Shown here piece by piece: positions 52,185-61,230 of a stretch of 64,000 nt of DNA (position 1 is the stretch's first letter; each line of letters opens with the position of its first letter). The notes below the pieces were generated by a model that saw nothing but the letters and a program-made list of their open reading frames with translations, was not told the DNA's origin and made no database searches. The stretch is from an uncultured Flavobacteriales bacterium (lineage in GTDB: Bacteria; Bacteroidota; Bacteroidia; Flavobacteriales; Crocinitomicaceae), in the NCBI GenBank assembly GCA_946480815.1, contig CAMLLB010000015.1:16111-80110 (forward strand). The letters are read 5' to 3'. A program made the translations under genes and the position numbers.

Positions 52185-52201
52185 CTTGTAATCAAACAGG
52201 A

Positions 52202-52618
52202 ATGAAACGGATTCTTTCACTTATAATTATGGTCCTTTATCTGTTTCCGGCTTTCGGAATCAGAGTGTCGACACATTATTGCAGTGGTAAACTGGCAGAT
52301 GTTTCCTTATTTGGTTCAAAGTCAAAAATGAATTGCTCTTGTGGAGCAATCACTTCAAAAAATAGGGTTCTTGCAAAAAGAAAATGCTGTGAACAACTTA
52401 CCTATTCTTTAAAACTCGAAAATCAGCAGTTAAAACAGACTGCGATAAATTTTAAAAGTCCTGACGCAGGGATTTTGAAAGAACAATCCTACCGGTTCGA
52501 TTTCCTTCAAAATACCTTAACAGTGCTATCAAAAGCGGCGTTGAATTATTCGCCGGATCTGCCGCCCGGCAGGTATAGCGTACCGATTTATATCCAGAAT
52601 GATTCTTTCCTTCTGTAG
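52202..52618 (+). CDS. HYC_CC_PP family protein
   Basis: A 138-residue protein with a signal-like start (MKRILSLIIMVLYLFPAFG), then STHYCSGKLADVSLFG, NCSCGA, KRKCCEQ and DLPPGRY, the HYC, CC and PP motifs. Cys pairs suggest metal binding. A longer frame from 52109 would include the promoter. It opens the plus-strand half of the copper island. Confidence 0.82.
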   Translation: MKRILSLIIMVLYLFPAFGIRVSTHYCSGKLADVSLFGSKSKMNCSCGAITSKNRVLAKRKCCEQLTYSLKLENQQLKQTAINFKSPDAGILKEQSYRFDFLQNTLTVLSKAALNYSPDLPPGRYSVPIYIQNDSFLL

Positions 52619-52695
52619 GATTCGGCCGAAAGGCAGTTCAAATCGCTAACCCTTTCCACCGGGATTACCAGTTATTATTCAATAAAAAAGATAGT

Positions 52696-53547
52696 ATGAA
52701 AAAGATACAGCAACTCATGCTGGGAATGTCAATGTTGATGGCATTTACCAGTTGTGCAACCCCCATAAAAAATGCAAAAACCGAAACTTTCCAGGTTTCC
52801 GGAAATTGCGAAATGTGTAAGAACACGATCGAAACTGCAGCGAATAAGAAAGGCATTTCTTCCGCTGAATGGGACAAAGACAAGAAAACGATGACCCTTA
52901 CATATGATTCGAAACAAACTACAAGCTCTGAAATTCTCAAAAAAGTGGCGTATGCCGGATACGATAATGAACAATTTCTGGCTCCGGATGATGCTTATGC
53001 AAAACTTCCGGAATGCTGCAAGTATGACCGGATAAAAAAGGAAGTAATTGCCAATGACAATCCTGTCGAAAATAACGCATCAAAGCAGGATAGTCCCGCA
53101 GCAGAACAGGAGAAGGGGAAACTGCTTTCGAAAGTATATGATCACTATTTTGCATTGAAGGATGCTTTGGTAAAAGATGATGCTGTAACTGCATCTTCTA
53201 AAGCACTCTCAATGGCTAAGGCGATAAAAGAGGTGGATATGAAATCCATGTCATCGGAAGAACATGCTGCCTGGATGAAAGTAGAAAAGGACCTGTTGAT
53301 GCATGCAGAACACATCGGTGAAACGAAAGACATAGCACATCAGCGGGAACATTTTTCCATGCTTTCACAAAATGTGTATGCGCTGGCCAAAGTGTTCAAG
53401 TCGGATGAAACCATTTATCTGCAGCATTGCCCGATGTACAACGATGGAAAAGGTGCGGATTGGTTGAGTAAACAAAATACGGTGAAAAACCCTTATTACG
53501 GAAGTTCCATGTTATCCTGCGGAAAGACGACCGAAACGATCAAGTAA
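52696..53547 (+). CDS. HMA and DUF3347 domain lipoprotein
   Basis: A 283-residue lipoprotein (signal to FTSC, Cys20). Residues about 30-95 are a heavy-metal-associated domain with NCEMC (Cys38, Cys41). Residues about 120-275 match DUF3347, a family linked to CusB-type copper export: VYDHYFALKDALVKDDAVTASSKALSMAKAI and the ligand-like end QHCPMYNDGKGADWLSK. It probably collects copper in the periplasm. The AraC-type regulator follows after 3 nt, so both are transcribed together. Confidence 0.87.
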   Translation: MKKIQQLMLGMSMLMAFTSCATPIKNAKTETFQVSGNCEMCKNTIETAANKKGISSAEWDKDKKTMTLTYDSKQTTSSEILKKVAYAGYDNEQFLAPDDAYAKLPECCKYDRIKKEVIANDNPVENNASKQDSPAAEQEKGKLLSKVYDHYFALKDALVKDDAVTASSKALSMAKAIKEVDMKSMSSEEHAAWMKVEKDLLMHAEHIGETKDIAHQREHFSMLSQNVYALAKVFKSDETIYLQHCPMYNDGKGADWLSKQNTVKNPYYGSSMLSCGKTTETIK

Positions 53548-53550
53548 AAC

Positions 53551-54111
53551 ATGAAGATTTATATCAAAAACATGGTATGCAACCGTTGTAAGATGGTGGT
53601 AAAGTCCGAGCTGGAAGAGCTCGGACTTCAACCTGTTACAGTGGAATTGGGCGAAGTGGAGTTGAAAGAGGAATTGACAAACGACGACAAAAAACGGGTA
53701 GAGGAGCGTTTTCAGGAATTGGGTTTCGAACTGATTGATGATAAAAAAAGCAGGTTAATCGAACGGGTCAAGAACCTGGTTGTGGAGCTGGTGCATCATT
53801 CCGAAGACCAATTGAACATGAACGTATCGGATTACCTGACGCAGTTTATCCCGATGGAATACAAGTATCTGAGTAACCTGTATTCAGAGGTTGAAGGAAC
53901 GACGATTGAAAAGTTTTACATTGCTCAACGAATAGAACGTGTGAAGGAACTGTTGGTATATGATGAGCTTTCTTTGAGTGAGATTGCCGACAAAATGGGA
54001 TATAGCAGTGTAGCTTATTTGAGTACACAGTTCAAGAAAGTTGTGGGATTAACGCCAAGTCACTTCAAAAGTATAAAAGCGGCTAAGCGGAAATCACTGG
54101 ACCTGTTGTAA
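53551..54111 (+). CDS. AraC-type regulator with metal-binding N-terminus
   Basis: A 186-residue protein. The N-terminus MKIYIKNMVCNRCKMVV (CxxC at Cys10 and Cys13) resembles an HMA strand and likely binds Cu(I). Residues about 80-180 are an AraC/XylS helix-turn-helix domain (FYIAQRIERVKELLVYDELSLSEIADKMGYSSVAYLSTQFKKVVGLTPSHFK). It lacks the usual cupin. A tandem ATCATAA repeat directly behind its stop codon, and again before the 69-residue HMA gene, is its probable target. It is a plausible one-component copper sensor. Confidence 0.9.
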   Translation: MKIYIKNMVCNRCKMVVKSELEELGLQPVTVELGEVELKEELTNDDKKRVEERFQELGFELIDDKKSRLIERVKNLVVELVHHSEDQLNMNVSDYLTQFIPMEYKYLSNLYSEVEGTTIEKFYIAQRIERVKELLVYDELSLSEIADKMGYSSVAYLSTQFKKVVGLTPSHFKSIKAAKRKSLDLL

Positions 54112-54113
54112 AA

Positions 54114-54141
54114 ATCATAACTCTATCCGAAAATATCATAA
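54114..54141 (+). promoter_or_regulatory. AraC-type operator of the copper ATPase gene
   Basis: ATCATAA at 54114-54120 and at 54135-54141 form direct repeats 21 bp apart, two helical turns, as AraC-family proteins prefer. The second half-site begins 36 nt before the G of ACTTTG (54171). The site starts 2 nt past the regulator stop codon. Confidence 0.7.
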
Positions 54142-54189
54142 CGCGTACACCCTGTTTTCAACTGAACTTTGCAGTATAAATTGAAAATT

Positions 54190-56607
54190 ATGGAAACAAC
54201 AGACCGCGAATTGCTTCATATCCCACTCGAAGGAGTGGAAAGCGAGCATTGTGCAATGATCGTTGATAAGGGATTGAAAGAACTTGAAGGTGTTACGACA
54301 CATAAAGTGGAACTGAATAACAGTCGCGCGATTATCAATGAAACGAAAGCGTTCAATATTTTACCGAATGCAGTAAAAGCAATCCGTGACCTTGGATATG
54401 GGGTCACAACTGTGAAGAAGAACTTCCCGGTATTGAATATGACCTGTGCATCTTGTGCGATCAGTGCTCAGACCATTCTTGAAAGTACCAAAGGTGTTGT
54501 CGGGGTAGCAGTGAACTATGCCAACAACACGGCAACCGTGGAGTATATCCCTTCGATTACTACTCCGAAAGAGTTGCAGCAGGCCATGCGTTCGATCGGA
54601 TATGATTTGATGATCGATGAAACCGAATCGGCTCACGACACACTGGAAGAGCTCCATGCTCAAAAGTTTCGCAAGCTGAAACTGAAAACATTCGGTGCGA
54701 TCCTGTTGTCTGTACCTGTTGTTGCGATAGGGATGTTCTTTATGGATCTCCCTTATGCAAACTATATCATGTGGGCACTTTCAACTCCGGTAATTGTCTG
54801 GCTGGGAAAAGATTTCTTTATCAATGCGTGGAAGCAGGCAAAACATCGTTCGGCAAATATGGATACGCTTGTTGCATTAAGTACCGGAATTGCATACCTG
54901 TTCAGTGTTTTCAATACTTTATTCATGGAAGTATGGCATAGCAGAGGATTACACGCACATGTGTATTTTGAAGCTGCGACAGTAGTCATTGCTTTTATTT
55001 TATTGGGGAAATTGCTTGAGGAAAAAGCAAAAGGGAATACTTCTTCAGCATTGAAAAAGCTGATTGGCCTGCAACCCAAAACGGTAACGATCCTGAATGC
55101 CAGTGGTGAAACCGAAGAAATTCCGATTGTGAAGGTAAAGATTGGTGATACGATCGTTGTGAAACCGGGTGAAAAGATTGCGGTGGACGGCCGGGTCATT
55201 TCGGGAAAATCCTTTGTGGATGAAAGTATGTTGAGCGGTGAACCTGTAGCGGTTGAAAAAATGGAAGGATCTGAGGTTTTTGCCGGAACGATCAATCAAA
55301 AAGGAAGTTTCCATTTCAAAACCGAGAAAGTGGGTGATGCAACGATGCTCGGTCAGATCATTAAAATGGTCCAGGATGCCCAGGGAAGTAAAGCCCCGGT
55401 CCAGAAACTGGTAGATAAAATTGCAGGAATTTTTGTGCCGGTTGTTCTTGGTATTTCAATTTTAACCCTGATCCTTTGGGTAGTATTGGGCGGTGACAAT
55501 GGGTGGACACAAGGAATTCTTTCGTTGGTTACAGTACTTGTTATTGCTTGTCCGTGTGCCCTTGGATTGGCAACACCCACGGCGATCATGGTTGGTGTCG
55601 GCAAAGGAGCAGAGAACGGAATACTGATAAAAGATGCCGAAAGTCTTGAACTTGGCCGCAAAGTGAATGCAGTAGTCCTTGATAAAACCGGAACAATTAC
55701 CGAAGGTAAACCGAAAGTTACCGGGATTCAATGGTTGAACAACGATGCATCGTTTGAATCTGTGCTTTACAGCATGGAAAAACAATCCGAGCATCCTTTG
55801 GCCGAAGCTGTGATCAGGTACTTAAACCAGACAGACACACTTCATGTGCATCACTTTGAAAGTATTACGGGATTCGGGGCAAAAGCAACCATAAAAGACA
55901 CCGTTTATTTTGTCGGGAATAAGGCATTATTGGACCAGGAACAGATTTCAATTACGGAGGAATTGTTGAACACAGCCAATTTGTGGCTCCGGGAAGCAAA
56001 GACCGTTATTTTCTTTGCAGATAGCGAACAAGCCCTTGCCGTTATTGCTGTTTCAGACGAGATCAAAGATACTTCAATAGAAGCTGTTCGTCAGTTAAAA
56101 CAGTTGGGAATAGAGGTTTATATGCTGACCGGTGATAACGCTCAAACGGCTAAAGCAATTGCAGAAAGAGCAGGGATCGATCATTACAAAGCGGAAGTAC
56201 TTCCGGCCGACAAATCTGAATTTGTGAAACAATTGCAGGCAGAAGGGAAAGTGGTAGCAATGGTTGGTGATGGAATCAACGACAGCAATGCACTTACGCA
56301 AGCTGATGTGAGTATTGCCATGGGAAAAGGCAGCGATATTGCAATGGATGTTGCCCGGATGGTGATTATTTCCTCCGATCTGACCAAAATCCCGATTGCT
56401 TTTCAGCTATCAAAACAAACTGTTTCAGCTATTAAACAGAACCTCTTTTGGGCATTTATTTATAACGTGATCGGTATTCCGATTGCTGCCGGAATACTTT
56501 ACCCGGTCAACGGATTCCTGCTCAATCCAATGATTGCAGGGGCCGCCATGACGTTAAGTTCATTAAGCGTGGTGAGTAATAGCCTGTTATTGAAATTCAG
56601 AAAATGA
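54190..56607 (+). CDS. copA: Copper-translocating P1B-type ATPase
   Basis: An 805-residue inner-membrane pump that exports Cu(I) using ATP. The N-terminus has two HMA-like domains: the first keeps only one Cys (SEHCAM, Cys21), the second has MTCASC (Cys86, Cys89). The transmembrane metal site is CPC (Cys454-Cys456), phosphorylation site DKTGT (Asp498), then the HP motif (SEHPLAEAV) and [10 protein letters not shown] hinge. I use the ATG at 54190. It probably belongs to the regulon of the AraC-type protein in front of it. Confidence 0.95.
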   Translation: METTDRELLHIPLEGVESEHCAMIVDKGLKELEGVTTHKVELNNSRAIINETKAFNILPNAVKAIRDLGYGVTTVKKNFPVLNMTCASCAISAQTILESTKGVVGVAVNYANNTATVEYIPSITTPKELQQAMRSIGYDLMIDETESAHDTLEELHAQKFRKLKLKTFGAILLSVPVVAIGMFFMDLPYANYIMWALSTPVIVWLGKDFFINAWKQAKHRSANMDTLVALSTGIAYLFSVFNTLFMEVWHSRGLHAHVYFEAATVVIAFILLGKLLEEKAKGNTSSALKKLIGLQPKTVTILNASGETEEIPIVKVKIGDTIVVKPGEKIAVDGRVISGKSFVDESMLSGEPVAVEKMEGSEVFAGTINQKGSFHFKTEKVGDATMLGQIIKMVQDAQGSKAPVQKLVDKIAGIFVPVVLGISILTLILWVVLGGDNGWTQGILSLVTVLVIACPCALGLATPTAIMVGVGKGAENGILIKDAESLELGRKVNAVVLDKTGTITEGKPKVTGIQWLNNDASFESVLYSMEKQSEHPLAEAVIRYLNQTDTLHVHHFESITGFGAKATIKDTVYFVGNKALLDQEQISITEELLNTANLWLREAKTVIFFADSEQALAVIAVSDEIKDTSIEAVRQLKQLGIEVYMLTGDNAQTAKAIAERAGIDHYKAEVLPADKSEFVKQLQAEGKVVAMVGDGINDSNALTQADVSIAMGKGSDIAMDVARMVIISSDLTKIPIAFQLSKQTVSAIKQNLFWAFIYNVIGIPIAAGILYPVNGFLLNPMIAGAAMTLSSLSVVSNSLLLKFRK

Positions 56608-56619
56608 AAAGTCGTAAAA

Positions 56620-56647
56620 ATCATAAATCGTTCTGAAAATACTATAA
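56620..56647 (+). promoter_or_regulatory. AraC-type operator of the HMA chaperone gene
   Basis: ATCATAA (56620-56626) and ACTATAA (56641-56647) are 21 bp apart, as in the ATPase promoter, and again the second half-site begins 36 nt before the G of ACTTTG (56677). The flanking GAAAATA before half-site 2 is shared too. Confidence 0.65.
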
Positions 56648-56708
56648 GGAAAGCGCACGTTAAAAAGGCAAACTTTGTATTCATAATCATTAAATAATAC
56701 AAACGATC

Positions 56709-56918
56709 ATGGAAACACTTCAATTTAAAACAACAATCAAATGCACCGGATGTCTCGAAAAAGTAACACCATTTCTGAATGAACAACTTACACCGGAAGA
56801 ATGGAATGTAGACATTTTTACACCTGCTAAGATCCTGACAGTGAAATCGGATAAAATTACAGCAGCGGAAGTGGAAGAAAAGGTAAAACAAGCAGGCTTC
56901 CAGATCGAAAGAATCTAA
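56709..56918 (+). CDS. HMA-domain copper chaperone
   Basis: A 69-residue cytoplasmic protein of the ferredoxin-like HMA fold with CTGC (Cys14, Cys17) in IKCTGCLEKVTPFL, and ending VKQAGFQIERI. Length and fold match CopZ/Atx1-type chaperones that hand Cu(I) to the ATPase encoded just upstream, although the motif CxGC instead of CxxC-Met type and the Pro-containing helix are unusual. It has its own operator and -7-like box (AACTTTG). Confidence 0.87.
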   Translation: METLQFKTTIKCTGCLEKVTPFLNEQLTPEEWNVDIFTPAKILTVKSDKITAAEVEEKVKQAGFQIERI

Positions 56919-56980
56919 GAAAGGATTTGAAAATCTCCTTTCGTAAATGGGTTTAAGGTAAACAACGAAAATTGGTTGTG

Positions 56981-59197
56981 ATGAAAAAACAAATGTTAGT
57001 AATAGTGGCGGTAATGATGCATTTGGTAACGCTGGCCCAGAAAACGGTGCGGTACGATCTGTATGTCAGGGATACAACTGTAAATTTCACCGGAAAAGAG
57101 CGTCATGCTTATTCCGTGAATGGAAGTATCCCAATGCCTGAATTGCATTTTACGGAAGGAGATACTGCTGAAATCTGGATCCATAATGAACTGAAAGCGG
57201 AAACTTCGATCCACTGGCACGGACTCATTCTGCCAAACGAACAGGATGGAGTTCCTTACTTAACTACTGCACCGATTAAAGCGGGAAAGACCCATTTGTA
57301 TAAGTTCCCGCTTGTACAGAATGGAACATACTGGTACCACTCACATACCGGATTGCAGGAACAGGGAGGAATGTATGGGGCGTTTATTATTCACAGACGG
57401 AATGAAAAACCACTGCCTGAGCTTACCATTGTTCTAAGCGACTGGACCGATATGAAACCCTTCGAAGTTCACCGCCGCTTACATATGGCGAACGATTGGT
57501 CCGCTATCAAAAAAGCTTCGGTTCAAAAAGGCGCCGTACAAAGTTACGGTGATGCCATCGCCAATAAAAGATTCAAAACGAAAATCGGGAACGAATGGAA
57601 ACGCATGCTGGCAATGGATGTAAGTGATGTGTACTACGATCAATTCCTGATGAACGGAAAGCCCGAAGTGGAAGCACAACAATTCAAGGCGGGAGAAAAA
57701 GTTCGGATCCGGATCATTAACGGAAGTTCGTCTACCTATTTCTGGATGCGCTGGTCTGGGGGAAAAATGGATGTGGTTGCCAGTGATGGAGAGGACGTTG
57801 TTCCTGTTCCTGTTGACCGGTTTATCATTGCTGTTGCGGAAACATATGATATTGTTGTTACGATTCCTTCGGATCGTACAGCTTTTGAACTACAGGCTAC
57901 TTCGGAAGATCGGATCGGAAGTACTTCATTATGGCTTGGAAAAGGTGTTAAACAACTCATCTCTCCTTTGCAGCCGCTCAAATATTTTGAAGGAATGCAG
58001 ATGATGAATGACATGATCAAAATGAATGGGAACCTGGACGATATGGGTATGAATATGAGTCTTCAGCAAATGGACATGAACGTGGTGATGTACCCTGAAA
58101 TTACGGGTGCTTTAAAGAAAAAACGGGACCACGAACATCCCGGTATGAACACCGGGAACCAGTATAATAGCAATGAACTATCAGATATTGTAACGTTAAA
58201 TTACAACATGCTGCGCTCTCCCGTAAAGACAACTTTACCGGAAGCCCCGACAAGCGTTTATCACTTCGAACTCACCGGCAATATGAACCGCTATGTATGG
58301 AGTATCAATAATAAAACCGTTTCCGAAACAGATAAGATCCTGATTAAAAAGGGGGAGAATGTCCGCATCATCTTATACAATAATTCCATGATGCGCCACC
58401 CCATGCACCTGCACGGGCATTTCTTCCGGGTTGTGAACGGCCATGGCGCTTATTCCCCCTTGAAAAATGTTTTGGACATTATGCCTATGGAGACGGATAC
58501 TATTGAATTTGCTGCAAGCGAAAGCGGCGATTGGTTTTTCCATTGTCACATTTTGTATCACATGATGAGCGGAATGGGGCGGATCTTCACGTATGAAAAT
58601 TCACCGCCCAATCCGCAGCTTCCCAACCCGGAAAAAGCCTTGCGTAAGTTATATGCAGATGATCGTGAGTTTCACTTCATGTTCCAGAATGACTTTGCAA
58701 CGAATGGAAACGACGGGGAAATGATGTTCCAGAATACCCGTTGGAATTTCCAGGCGGAATGGCGATTGGGTTATAAGGACATGCATGGCTACGAAACGGA
58801 AACTCACTTTGGCCGCTACATCGGAAAGATGCAATGGTTGTTTCCCTATGTCGGATTTGACTGGCGTTACCGCAAAATGGAAATGGGCGAGATTGAACGC
58901 AACCTGTTCGGACAAGTAAATACTAAGGATCAGCGGTCGGTCGTTTGTTTCGGGTTGCAATACACGCTGCCCATGCTTATTATCGCAGACCTGCGGGTAG
59001 ATACGGACGGAAAACTGCGTTTACAATTCATGCGGGAAGATATCCCGTTGACCAAACGGCTTCGGTTAGGCCTGATGTACAATTCCGATTTTGAGTATAT
59101 GGCCGGTTTAAAATATGTGCTTAACAGGTCCTTTTCCTTATCGGCCCACTATGATAGTGATATGGGATTTGGCGGTGGGTTTACGTTTACTTATTAA
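56981..59197 (+). CDS. Multicopper oxidase with C-terminal barrel-like domain
   Basis: A 738-residue exported protein. A short signal (VTLAQ) precedes three cupredoxin domains of the CopA/PcoA type: HWHG (His78, His80), YHSHTG (His120, His122), HPMHLHGHFF (about 472) and HCHILYHMMSGM (about 520). A Met-rich loop (about 335-365, GMQMMNDMIKMNG and MGMNMSLQQMDMN) fits Cu(I) binding. Residues 555-738 are a beta-strand-rich region (EWRLGYKDMHGYETETHFGRY and FGLQYTLPML) resembling the CopB barrel, ending in FGGGFTFTY with a terminal aromatic. The ATG at 56981 is chosen over TTG 56972. Confidence 0.9.
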   Translation: MKKQMLVIVAVMMHLVTLAQKTVRYDLYVRDTTVNFTGKERHAYSVNGSIPMPELHFTEGDTAEIWIHNELKAETSIHWHGLILPNEQDGVPYLTTAPIKAGKTHLYKFPLVQNGTYWYHSHTGLQEQGGMYGAFIIHRRNEKPLPELTIVLSDWTDMKPFEVHRRLHMANDWSAIKKASVQKGAVQSYGDAIANKRFKTKIGNEWKRMLAMDVSDVYYDQFLMNGKPEVEAQQFKAGEKVRIRIINGSSSTYFWMRWSGGKMDVVASDGEDVVPVPVDRFIIAVAETYDIVVTIPSDRTAFELQATSEDRIGSTSLWLGKGVKQLISPLQPLKYFEGMQMMNDMIKMNGNLDDMGMNMSLQQMDMNVVMYPEITGALKKKRDHEHPGMNTGNQYNSNELSDIVTLNYNMLRSPVKTTLPEAPTSVYHFELTGNMNRYVWSINNKTVSETDKILIKKGENVRIILYNNSMMRHPMHLHGHFFRVVNGHGAYSPLKNVLDIMPMETDTIEFAASESGDWFFHCHILYHMMSGMGRIFTYENSPPNPQLPNPEKALRKLYADDREFHFMFQNDFATNGNDGEMMFQNTRWNFQAEWRLGYKDMHGYETETHFGRYIGKMQWLFPYVGFDWRYRKMEMGEIERNLFGQVNTKDQRSVVCFGLQYTLPMLIIADLRVDTDGKLRLQFMREDIPLTKRLRLGLMYNSDFEYMAGLKYVLNRSFSLSAHYDSDMGFGGGFTFTY

Positions 59198-59251
59198 CCG
59201 GATTGAGCCAGGAAGTACGAATTAATAAATGAAACATTAAAACATAAAGTT

Positions 59252-59734
59252 ATGAAAGAACAGATCCAACAAGTTGACCATAATCATGGGATGTCTCATA
59301 AAAAATTCATTCTGATGATTATCATTTCCTTCTTTGCAATGTACATTTTGATGTATGCAATGGTTGATCGCTTCGAAAATACCCTTCCGAACATCAATCA
59401 GTTCTATATGGCCGGACTCATGACGGCTGCGATGATGATTATTGAAATTTTGATCATGGGTAAAATGTATGCGAATAAGAAATTAAACCTTCTTTTCTTG
59501 TTAATCGGGGTTATAGCACTCATCTTATTCTATTTCGGTATCCGAAAGCAGACGGCGATTGGTGATAAACAATTTTTAAAATCAATGATCCCACACCACG
59601 CAGCTGCGATTCTAATGGTTAGGGAAACTGAATTAACTGATCCGGAAATCCAACAATTGGCTAAAGAAATTCGGGAAGCCCAGGAAAAGGAAATTGCTTT
59701 TATGAAAGCAAAGCTTTCTGAGCTGGAGAAGTAA
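59252..59734 (+). CDS. DUF305 family membrane protein
   Basis: A 160-residue protein with three predicted spans (about 20-40, 48-68 and 76-94). The C-terminal half carries the DUF305 pattern: FLKSMIPHHAAAILMVRETELTDPEIQQLAKEIREAQEKEI. DUF305 proteins often stand next to copper genes, and the N-terminal HNHGMSH may bind metal. It is 54 nt from the oxidase gene and probably in the same transcript. Confidence 0.88.
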   Translation: MKEQIQQVDHNHGMSHKKFILMIIISFFAMYILMYAMVDRFENTLPNINQFYMAGLMTAAMMIIEILIMGKMYANKKLNLLFLLIGVIALILFYFGIRKQTAIGDKQFLKSMIPHHAAAILMVRETELTDPEIQQLAKEIREAQEKEIAFMKAKLSELEK

Positions 59735-59738
59735 TCCC

Positions 59739-59759
59739 GGAACAGTATTTTTTTGTTCC
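59739..59759 (+). terminator. Possible weak terminator after the DUF305 gene
   Basis: GGAACA (59739-59744) and TGTTCC (59754-59759) form a 6-bp stem with a T-rich loop, followed by TTCTTCTC. Confidence 0.35.
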
Positions 59760-59789
59760 TTCTTCTCATAAAATCTGCTAATCGATTCG

Positions 59790-59797
59790 TAATTTTG
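59790..59797 (+). promoter_or_regulatory. -7 box of hemL
   Basis: TAATTTTG matches TAnnTTTG and stands 23 nt before the hemL start codon. Confidence 0.5.
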
Positions 59798-59820
59798 CAC
59801 CAAATTAAAATCGACGTCAC

Positions 59821-61122
59821 ATGGCAACAACTAAACTGAACAGATCCAACTCTGAGGCACTTTACGAAAAGGCAAAGAATTACTTCCCGGGTGGAGTAAA
59901 TTCGCCTGTTAGAGCATTTAAATCTGTTGAAGGTTCTCCCTTATTCATTAAAAAAGGAGATGGTGCTTTTATTTGGGACGAAGATGATAATGAGTTTATC
60001 GATTTTTGCGGAAGCTGGGGACCACTGATTTTAGGTCACAACCACCCGAACGTATATGCAGGAATTGTTGCCGCTTTGGGTAACGGTGCAAGTTTCGGGG
60101 CTCCAACCCGTTTGGAAAATGAGTTGGCAGAATTGATCCTTTCGAAAAATCCGTTTATCGATAAAATCCGCTTTACGAGTTCCGGGACCGAGGCTGTTAT
60201 GTCAGCAATTCGCCTGGCAAGAGGGTATACGGGAAGAAATAAAATCGTAAAGTTTGAAGGATGTTATCACGGCCATAGTGATTCATTACTGGTAAAAGCC
60301 GGTTCCGGTTTGGTAACTTTCGGGAACACCTCCAGTGCGGGGGTTCCGGAAGCTTTTGCAAATGAAACACTGGTACTTCCGCTCAATGATTCAGAGGCTT
60401 TACAAAGTTGTTTTGAGCAATTCGGAAAAGAAATTGCCTGTGTAATTATTGAACCGATCCCGGCAAATAATGGGTTATTACTGCAAGAACTGGACTTCCT
60501 GAAAGAATTGCGTGAAACGTGTACAAAGAATGGTGCTTTGTTATTCTTTGACGAAGTTATTTCCGGTTTCCGTGTTGCATTTTCTGGTGCTGCCGAATAT
60601 TATGGAATTACTCCCGACCTGGTTACCTACGGAAAAATCATCGGTGGTGGTTTACCTGTTGGAGCTTATGGAGCGAAAAAAGAGATCATGGCGAGTGTTG
60701 CTCCCGATGGTCCGGTTTACCAGGCCGGAACCTTATCCGGAAATCCGGTTGCAATGGCTGCAGGTCTGGCTCAATTGACCGAATTAAGCAAACCCGGATT
60801 CTACGAAGATCAGGAACGCAGAACCAAGTTATTTACGGATCAGATCAATACACATGCAAAGACGAAAGGCTATGCTTTTGAGTTGGTAACCATCGGTTCT
60901 ATTTTCTGGATTTCGTTTGACAATTCGAAACACATCCGTGCGGCAGAAGAGATCAATCCGGATATGACGAACTTCAAACACCTGCACCGGGCATTATTGG
61001 AAGAAGGATTCTACATGGGACCAAGCGGATATGAAGTAGGTTTTATTTCCCAGGCACATACGGATGAGATCCTGGCAAACGCAGCACAACGATTCATTGC
61101 TGCTTTGGATCGAATTATGTGA
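59821..61122 (+). CDS. hemL: Glutamate-1-semialdehyde 2,1-aminomutase
   Basis: A 433-residue PLP enzyme that makes 5-aminolevulinate, the haem precursor, from glutamate semialdehyde. Visible: FPGGVNSPVRAFKSV at the start, the PLP-phosphate cup TSSGTEAVMSAIRLARGYTGR, FEGCYHGHSD, the DEVISGFR stretch and the Schiff-base Lys in YGKIIGGGLPVGAYG. Length is normal. The gene has its own promoter and is independent of the copper island. Confidence 0.96.
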   Translation: MATTKLNRSNSEALYEKAKNYFPGGVNSPVRAFKSVEGSPLFIKKGDGAFIWDEDDNEFIDFCGSWGPLILGHNHPNVYAGIVAALGNGASFGAPTRLENELAELILSKNPFIDKIRFTSSGTEAVMSAIRLARGYTGRNKIVKFEGCYHGHSDSLLVKAGSGLVTFGNTSSAGVPEAFANETLVLPLNDSEALQSCFEQFGKEIACVIIEPIPANNGLLLQELDFLKELRETCTKNGALLFFDEVISGFRVAFSGAAEYYGITPDLVTYGKIIGGGLPVGAYGAKKEIMASVAPDGPVYQAGTLSGNPVAMAAGLAQLTELSKPGFYEDQERRTKLFTDQINTHAKTKGYAFELVTIGSIFWISFDNSKHIRAAEEINPDMTNFKHLHRALLEEGFYMGPSGYEVGFISQAHTDEILANAAQRFIAALDRIM

Positions 61123-61144
61123 CTTCGACTACGCTCAGTCACCT
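61123..61144 (+). repeat. Short intergenic repeat, CGACTACGCTCAGTCACC type
   Basis: ACTTCGACTACGCTCAGTCACC directly follows the hemL stop codon and forms a GTGACT/AGTCAC stem with the preceding bases. Sequences of this type are frequent between genes in Flavobacteriia. A related fragment, GTTAGTCGAAATGC, closes the element at about 61170-61183. Confidence 0.4.
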
Positions 61145-61181
61145 AACATAATTTTATAAGGACATTGAGGTTAGTCGAAAT

Positions 61182-61213
61182 GCTTTTCAATTTTACATTC
61201 TCAATTTTCAATT
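61182..61213 (-). repeat. 32-bp dispersed intergenic repeat, copy 2
   Basis: The minus strand reads AATTGAAAATTGAGAATG, then TAAAATTGAAAAGC, nearly the same as the sequence at 42346-42378. Confidence 0.6.
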
Positions 61214-61218
61214 AATCG

Positions 61219-61226
61219 TATCTTTC
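61219..61226 (+). promoter_or_regulatory. -7-like box of the TPR gene
   Basis: TATCTTTC (one mismatch to TAnnTTTG) lies 4 nt before the ATG at 61231, fitting the leaderless pattern of other genes here. Confidence 0.4.
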
Positions 61227-61230
61227 GGAT

